NCBI GenBank assembly: GCA_009780375.1
Contig: WRAD01000005.1
Coordinates: 1-45,109, forward strand
Source: Bacillota bacterium
Lineage (GTDB): Bacteria; Bacillota; Clostridia; Christensenellales; UBA1242
Direction of reading: 5' to 3'
DNA length: 45,109 bases
Position 1 is the stretch's first letter. Each line of letters begins with the position of its first letter. Under the pieces are notes generated by a model. It did not search any database. It worked only from the letters and a program-made list of their open reading frames with translations, and was not told where the DNA came from. This document shows, in pieces, positions 40,028 through 45,109 of this stretch. The translations under genes were made by a program, and so were the position numbers.

Positions 40028-40185
40028 TTACCCTTTTATGTAGGGGCGGCAACCTGCCGCCCGTTTAATAATTTCTTCCGCCGCCCGTTTATTAATTCCC
40101 TCTGCCGCCACTCATAACTTCTCTTTCCACCCACAACTTCTCCTGCCATCGAATTCCCTCTGCCGCCCGTTAAATAATTCCTGCC
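40028..40185. repeat. REP-like palindrome and degenerate tandem units, right of RAYT (direct repeat of the left copy)
   Basis: CCTTTTATGTAGGGGCGGCAACCTGCCGCCCGTTTAATAATTTCTTCCGCCGCCC, near-identical to 39376 onward. Confidence 0.85.
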
Positions 40186-40227
40186 ACTCATAATTTCATC
40201 CACCTACCACACACAATGATTTATCAC

Positions 40228-43185
40228 TCACAAAAACCGCCCCGTCACACTCGTCTCATTCTTCGCAACCTCTGCCGGACTCCCAACCGCAACAATCTGT
40301 CCGCCTTCGTCGCCCCCCTCTGGCCCAAGATCAATAACATAATCCGACACACGAATCACATCAAGGTTATGCTCAATAACCACAACGGTATTGCCATTAT
40401 CAACAAGACGCCCCAAAATCGCAATCAACTTCTGCACATCATACGAATGCAAGCCCGTCGTAGGCTCGTCCAAAATATAAATCGTCTTACCAGTACTCGA
40501 TTTTGTAAGTTCGGTCGCCAGCTTAATTCGTTGTGCCTCACCACCAGAAAGCGTTGTCGCAGGTTGCCCCAACTTGATATACCCAAGACCAACATCCTGC
40601 AAAGTTTTAACCTTCTTATAAATCTGCGGAATATGTTGAAAAAAATCCACTGCCTCATCAACCGTCATCTCTAACACGTCAAATATATTCTTCCCCTTAA
40701 ATCGCACATCAAGTGTCTCACTGTTAAACCTACGTCCCTTACACACCTCACATTGCACATACACATCAGGCAAAAAGTGCATCTCAATCTTACGCACACC
40801 ATCACCCTCACAATGATCACAACGGCCACCTCGCACGTTAAAACTAAATCGCCCCTTTTCAAAACCTCGCTCTTTTGCGTCTCGTGTTGCCGCAAACAAA
40901 TCTCTAATATGCCCAAACATATCGGTATACGTCGCCGCATTTGATCTCGGAGTCCTTCCAATAGGCTGTTGGTTAATTTCAATAATCTTATCAAAATACT
41001 CCGCACCAATCAACTCCTCATGTCGACCAACCCTACGCGTAACCTTATGGCTTGATTGTTCCGTCCTGTTCAAAATGTTATAGAGTGCTGGATAAAGTAT
41101 CTTATTAACAAGAGACGATTTCCCACTCCCCGAAACTCCGGTAACAGAAGTCAAAACGCCAACTGGAAACCGTGCATCAACATTCTTTAAATTGTTCTCT
41201 GCTGCACCTCTCACTTCAAACCAACCGCGGTCACCAACTTGAAACGGCAATGGATCACGACTCTCCCGAATGTGCTGTGTGTTATAGGCATCCTTGAGAT
41301 AAAACCCTGTCAAACTCCGCTCACACTCCGCAAGCTCCTCTGGCGTACCAGCAAACACTAATTCTCCACCATGTTTGCCCGCCATAGGCCCAATATCAAC
41401 AACAAAGTCCGCCGCCATAATTGTCTCTTCATCATGCTCAACAACAATTAAACTGTTCCCTAAATCCCGCAACTTGAAAAGCGTATTCAACAACTTCTGA
41501 TTATCACGCTGGTGCAATCCAATACTTGGTTCATCCAAAATATATAACACTCCAACAAGTCCCGATCCAATTTGCGTAGCCAAACGAATACGCTGGCTCT
41601 CACCACCACTAAGACTATCCGAATTCCGTGCAAGCGTCAAATAATGTAACCCAACATCCACAAGAAATTGGCACCGTGCTTTAATCTCTTTTATGATTGG
41701 TTTTGCAATTTCTGCGTTATTCCCCTCAAGTTTTAAATTCTCAAAAAAACTCACCGTATCCTTTACAGACAAAGAAGTAAGCTCGGCTATATTTAATCCT
41801 CGCCCTCGCACAGTGTCTGCCTGTCCGCCTCCGCCAACCCGAACCGCCAAGGCTTCTTTTCGAAGACGTCTGCCAGAACACACGGAACACTTCGAGTTAA
41901 TCATCAACTTACTGATTTCTTGCTTCATCCACTCACTTGTCGTCTCACGATAACGACGCTTCAAATTCCCGATAATCCCTTCCCAATTTCCTTGATACGG
42001 ATTATCCCAACTTATCGCACCGGTATAATTGTAATCAAGTTTTTCCTCACATCCATGCAACAACTTTTGCACAATCTCTGGCTTCATCGAACTTATACTT
42101 TGTGTCAAACTCACCCCAAACTTCTTTACAAATGCCGACAATAACATCTGTGCAACTTTACCCGATTCCATATTCCAACCACTTGCAACAATCGCACCCT
42201 CTGCAATCGAAAGATCCTTATTTGGAATAATGCGACTCTCATCAATCTCCAAAGTAAACCCAAGCCCCGAACAATTTGAACACGCACCAAACGGACTGTT
42301 AAAAGAAAAACTTCGCGGCTCTAACTCCTCAATGTTTATCCCACACTCAACACAAGCATACTTATTAGAAAAAAGCATACTTCTTTCAACTTCCTCTTCT
42401 CCCGTCACAGGGGAATCAATCTGCTTGGCACCAACAACCTGTCCCTCATTTACCATCTGCTTTCCATTGTTCACACTCACAATACTTACAAGCCCATTCG
42501 CAACACGTAACGCCGTCTCAACCGCCTCGTTAATACGCGTCTTCTCATCCTCTGACACCGTTATCCTGTCAACAACAATTGAAATATTGTGCCGAATATT
42601 TTTATCAAGAGTTATTTCTTCATCAAGCATATAAACACTTCCATTAATCTTCACACGCACAAAACCACTACGCTTGTAACTGTCCAACTCCTTCTCAAAC
42701 CTACCCTTTTGACCTCGTATAACAGGTGCCTCAATCATCACAAGTTTCCCCGTGTAATTCTTAAAAATCTGTTCCGCAATCTGATCAACACTTTGCCTAG
42801 AAATCTTCTTGTCACAGGTCGGACAATGCGCCTCCCCAACTCGTGCATACAATAAACGCAAATAATCATAAATCTCGGTAACCGTACCAACCGTACTCCG
42901 TGGGTTATGGCTTGTCGTCTTCTGGTCAATCGAAATCGCTGGACTCAATCCTTCAATACTGTCAACCCTAGGCTTGCTCGTCTGCCCAAGAAACTGCCTC
43001 GCATAACTGCTAAGACTCTCCATAAAACGCCTTTGCCCCTCCGCAAAGATCGTACCAAACGCTAAACTTGATTTACCACTCCCCGAAACTCCTGTCAAAA
43101 CTACCAACTTGTTACGCGGAATCGTCACATCAATATTCTTTAAATTATTCTCTGACGCACCCCTAATTACAATATTCTCAAGCAT
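40228..43185 (-). CDS. uvrA: excinuclease ABC subunit A
   Basis: VVLTGVSGSGKSSLAFGTIFAEGQRRFMESLSSYARQFLGQ...SLSGGESQRIRLATQIGSGLVGVLYILDEPSIGLHQRDN...TLSGGEAQRIKLATEL. Confidence 0.98.
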   Translation of the reverse strand: MLENIVIRGASENNLKNIDVTIPRNKLVVLTGVSGSGKSSLAFGTIFAEGQRRFMESLSSYARQFLGQTSKPRVDSIEGLSPAISIDQKTTSHNPRSTVGTVTEIYDYLRLLYARVGEAHCPTCDKKISRQSVDQIAEQIFKNYTGKLVMIEAPVIRGQKGRFEKELDSYKRSGFVRVKINGSVYMLDEEITLDKNIRHNISIVVDRITVSEDEKTRINEAVETALRVANGLVSIVSVNNGKQMVNEGQVVGAKQIDSPVTGEEEVERSMLFSNKYACVECGINIEELEPRSFSFNSPFGACSNCSGLGFTLEIDESRIIPNKDLSIAEGAIVASGWNMESGKVAQMLLSAFVKKFGVSLTQSISSMKPEIVQKLLHGCEEKLDYNYTGAISWDNPYQGNWEGIIGNLKRRYRETTSEWMKQEISKLMINSKCSVCSGRRLRKEALAVRVGGGGQADTVRGRGLNIAELTSLSVKDTVSFFENLKLEGNNAEIAKPIIKEIKARCQFLVDVGLHYLTLARNSDSLSGGESQRIRLATQIGSGLVGVLYILDEPSIGLHQRDNQKLLNTLFKLRDLGNSLIVVEHDEETIMAADFVVDIGPMAGKHGGELVFAGTPEELAECERSLTGFYLKDAYNTQHIRESRDPLPFQVGDRGWFEVRGAAENNLKNVDARFPVGVLTSVTGVSGSGKSSLVNKILYPALYNILNRTEQSSHKVTRRVGRHEELIGAEYFDKIIEINQQPIGRTPRSNAATYTDMFGHIRDLFAATRDAKERGFEKGRFSFNVRGGRCDHCEGDGVRKIEMHFLPDVYVQCEVCKGRRFNSETLDVRFKGKNIFDVLEMTVDEAVDFFQHIPQIYKKVKTLQDVGLGYIKLGQPATTLSGGEAQRIKLATELTKSSTGKTIYILDEPTTGLHSYDVQKLIAILGRLVDNGNTVVVIEHNLDVIRVSDYVIDLGPEGGDEGGQIVAVGSPAEVAKNETSVTGRFL

Positions 43186-43307
43186 AAAAACTCCTTTGTT
43201 TCAAAACAACTATCATTATACCACATATGTCAAGCACACAAATATTCTCAAGCAAAATTCACCCATAACACAAGTTTCTTAGAACGATATATCACTAACA
43301 CCCAAAC

Positions 43308-43850
43308 TCACTCACCTTGCTCTACTTCATTAAGTTTCCCAAACATCACCTCATGCAAAGCCTCTGCCGACGCAACAACACGTCCATATCTTGCCACAAC
43401 CTCTCCAATTTGCTCTGGTGAATAACCCTCAACCATTACACGCATTTCCTCAACAAGAATCCCGGTCGCCTCAACCATCGCACTCAAAGAACTACCCTTA
43501 TAATCTGGATCCTCTTCCGCAAGATCTCCAAGCCTACCAAGAAATTTGCCAATATATTTTGATAACGTTGGATTTTGTTGCATCTGCCTCATACCAGAAA
43601 CCCGTGTTGATATAATTCGCTCAAGCCTCTCAAAACTCGCCCCATTCATCAAATGTATCGGCATCCATTCATTAAACTTTGCACTGTCAACCTTCACCTC
43701 AAGGTTCTCTGCACTATACGGCACAACAAAGTTCGCAAAATCACCAGGGTCAACAACAACCTCCTCACGAACACCTGTTTCATAATTAACGCCATCAACC
43801 GTTTCAATTTCCACATTTGTATATCTAATCCCTATTATTTTGTAAACCAC
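43308..43850 (-). CDS. hypothetical protein, 180 aa
   Basis: Intact ORF, no recognised motif. Confidence 0.6.
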   Translation of the reverse strand: MVYKIIGIRYTNVEIETVDGVNYETGVREEVVVDPGDFANFVVPYSAENLEVKVDSAKFNEWMPIHLMNGASFERLERIISTRVSGMRQMQQNPTLSKYIGKFLGRLGDLAEEDPDYKGSSLSAMVEATGILVEEMRVMVEGYSPEQIGEVVARYGRVVASAEALHEVMFGKLNEVEQGE

Positions 43851-43908
43851 TTACACCCCCAATGTTACATATTATACCTAATATCGTAAATCTTGTCAAC
43901 AAACAAAA

Positions 43909-43929
43909 CCCCTCGCCATATGCAAGGGG
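43909..43929 (-). terminator. hairpin with U-rich minus-strand tail, possible leader terminator
   Basis: Minus strand CCCCTtGCATATGGCgAGGGGTTTTGTTTG. Confidence 0.4.
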
Positions 43930-44036
43930 TCATATGAATAAACAATTATACTAAATATAAATCATTTTATCAACCTCAACATTTCACAAAATCCCCATAA
44001 CACACATATAAGTTTCTTAACCACAAGGAGGTATTA

Positions 44037-44252
44037 ATGATGAACAACTACGCACTTGCAAGTATCGTTGCAATGAACAACAAAGGTGAACAAGAGGCAA
44101 TCGAAGGCTATATGCAAATCCTTGCAATGCCTGGCCTTCCACAAAAACTCTACGATGACATCCGCGAAATAATCTCAGACGAAATGAACCACACTGAAAA
44201 ACTCAACCACTGGGCAACTATGCTAAGCGGAATTATGCCCGCAAAAACTTAG
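44037..44252 (+). CDS. 71-aa putative ferritin-like two-helix protein
   Basis: RBS aaggaggt; EQEAIEGYMQIL helix plus IREIISDEMNHTEKLNHW (ExxH) helix. Confidence 0.55.
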   Translation: MMNNYALASIVAMNNKGEQEAIEGYMQILAMPGLPQKLYDDIREIISDEMNHTEKLNHWATMLSGIMPAKT

Positions 44253-44320
44253 CGATAATTCCTAGAGCAAAACAAAAGCACACAAGCGGTGCATTAAAGC
44301 CGAGATCCTAGTACAAAAAT
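44252..44320 (+). repeat. dispersed hairpin element copy D
   Basis: GCGATAATTCCTAGAGCAAAACAAAAGCACACAAGCGGTGCATTAAAGCCGAGATCCTAGTACAAA. Confidence 0.8.
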
Positions 44321-44346
44321 TTCAGCGATAGTTCCTATATTGTAAG

Positions 44347-44373
44347 AAAACCCGACCAATGGTCGGGTTTCTA
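44347..44373 (+). terminator. intrinsic terminator, bidirectional
   Basis: AAGAAAACCCGACCaatGGTCGGGTTTCT. Confidence 0.8.
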
Positions 44374-44430
44374 AATGTACCGTAAGATGCTTTTGTTCCA
44401 TTCCAGGAATTTTCATTTGAATCATTTCTT
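44374..44430 (-). repeat. dispersed hairpin element copy E (partial, inverted relative to D)
   Basis: Minus strand AAATGATTCAAATGAAAATTCCTGGAATGGAACAAAAGCATCTTACGGTACATTT, aligning with copy B and its upstream flank. Confidence 0.6.
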
Positions 44431-44658
44431 GTCGTCATTGTTTTCCCTGATTGCCTTTGCAACACTCATTGCAACAAATGCAACTCCCGCAAGAACTGTT
44501 GCAAGTATCCCAAGCATCAAAAACGCAACAGACAATGGTTGCATGTCAAATGTTGTCACACTCACAGAACCTGCAAAGCCAAGAAGTATGCTTCCAACAA
44601 GTGTCATAGCAATACCAACCGAAAGAACAACAATGGCGGTAAACAAACCTTTTCTCAT
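44422..44658 (-). CDS. small two-TM membrane protein
   Basis: MRKGLFTAIVVLSVGIAMTLVGSILLGF...; RBS aggaggtcgttc. Confidence 0.65.
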   Translation of the reverse strand: MRKGLFTAIVVLSVGIAMTLVGSILLGFAGSVSVTTFDMQPLSVAFLMLGILATVLAGVAFVAMSVAKAIRENNDDKK

Positions 44659-45109
44659 GAACGACCTCCTTTTAATTCGATATGCCCTATACATATGCAC
44701 TCAAAAATCCAAATATAACCACCAAACCAAAATCAAACAAATACTCAAAAAGACACTTCGATAAACTACTAAAATTCACCCCCTGCCACATGCAAAGGAA
44801 CTCTTAAATGCTTAATAATAAAACTCGCTCTTTTGAAAATTTAACCATCAGACCATTCCTCCGCCAACTTTTTAAAAGCAGGAAGATATTTATTTAAAAC
44901 TTGCTCTGTTACAACTATCAATCCCAAGATCTTTTGCATTCTTCAAAAGCCCAGCCAAAACACCCCTAAACTCCTCTTTTCTCCAAAACATAATTGCACA
45001 TCTGCGGAAAAATATCAAAATTCGTCATACCCCAAAATAAAACACAAAACCCCAAAAAAGCAACAAAACCATGCCAACAACCTTTAAAACATGTTAATTT
45101 ATCTATTTA

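Noticed and set aside
39383-40180. Possible CRISPR array in the GCCGCCC repeats around 39400-39530 and 40040-40180
   Set aside because: Units are short, degenerate and not separated by uniform unique spacers; no cas genes; REP/RAYT explains them better.
43160-43260. Short duplicated ACAATATTCTCAAGCA near the uvrA start (43170 and 43239)
   Set aside because: About 16 nt and AT-rich; plausible chance or minor local duplication without functional signal.
44760-45109. Possible minus-strand gene at the right edge (MTNFDIFPQMCNYVLEKRGV*, MFWRKEEFRGVLAGLLKNAKDLGIDSCNRASFK*)
   Set aside because: Only very short frames broken by stops; could be a decayed gene but not supportable.

Overview
The window is 45 kb of an AT-rich bacterial chromosome. 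The gene content (IF-3/L35/L20, YidC/Jag/YidD, infB-rbfA-nrnA-truB, UvrA, MurA) suggests a Firmicutes/Clostridia-like host, but I cannot place it further from sequence alone. Most of it is housekeeping, largely on the minus strand: ruvC-yebC-trmH, infC-rpmI-rplT, guaB and guaA, cmk (two tandem paralogs), mnmG, ftsA/ftsQ-like, murA, pyk, jag-yidC-yidD, truB-nrnA-rbfA-infB, uvrA, and two tRNAs (Gly-GCC and initiator Met-CAT). The most unusual items are: (1) an in-frame adenosine-deaminase-like + GMP-synthase (ATP-PPase half) fusion with a strong internal Shine-Dalgarno and start codon, next to a CBS-less IMP dehydrogenase; (2) truB interrupted by a roughly 1.6-kb segment that carries a replacement truB 3' end plus an unrecognised 326-aa gene, leaving a truB 3' remnant downstream; (3) a dispersed ~65-75-nt hairpin element at gene 3' ends, one copy of which encodes the last residues and stop codon of NrnA; (4) an opposite-strand gene with its own promoter and terminator lodged between infB and rbfA; (5) a RAYT (Y1 transposase) flanked by REP-like GTAGGGGCGGC palindromes; (6) a 71-aa possible half-ferritin; (7) poly-G tracts in the leader and coding region of an RCC1-repeat surface protein; (8) a PlsC-NUDIX fusion, a pyruvate kinase without its C-terminal domain, and a candidate Rex operator. 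All identifications are by eye from motifs; no database search was run.
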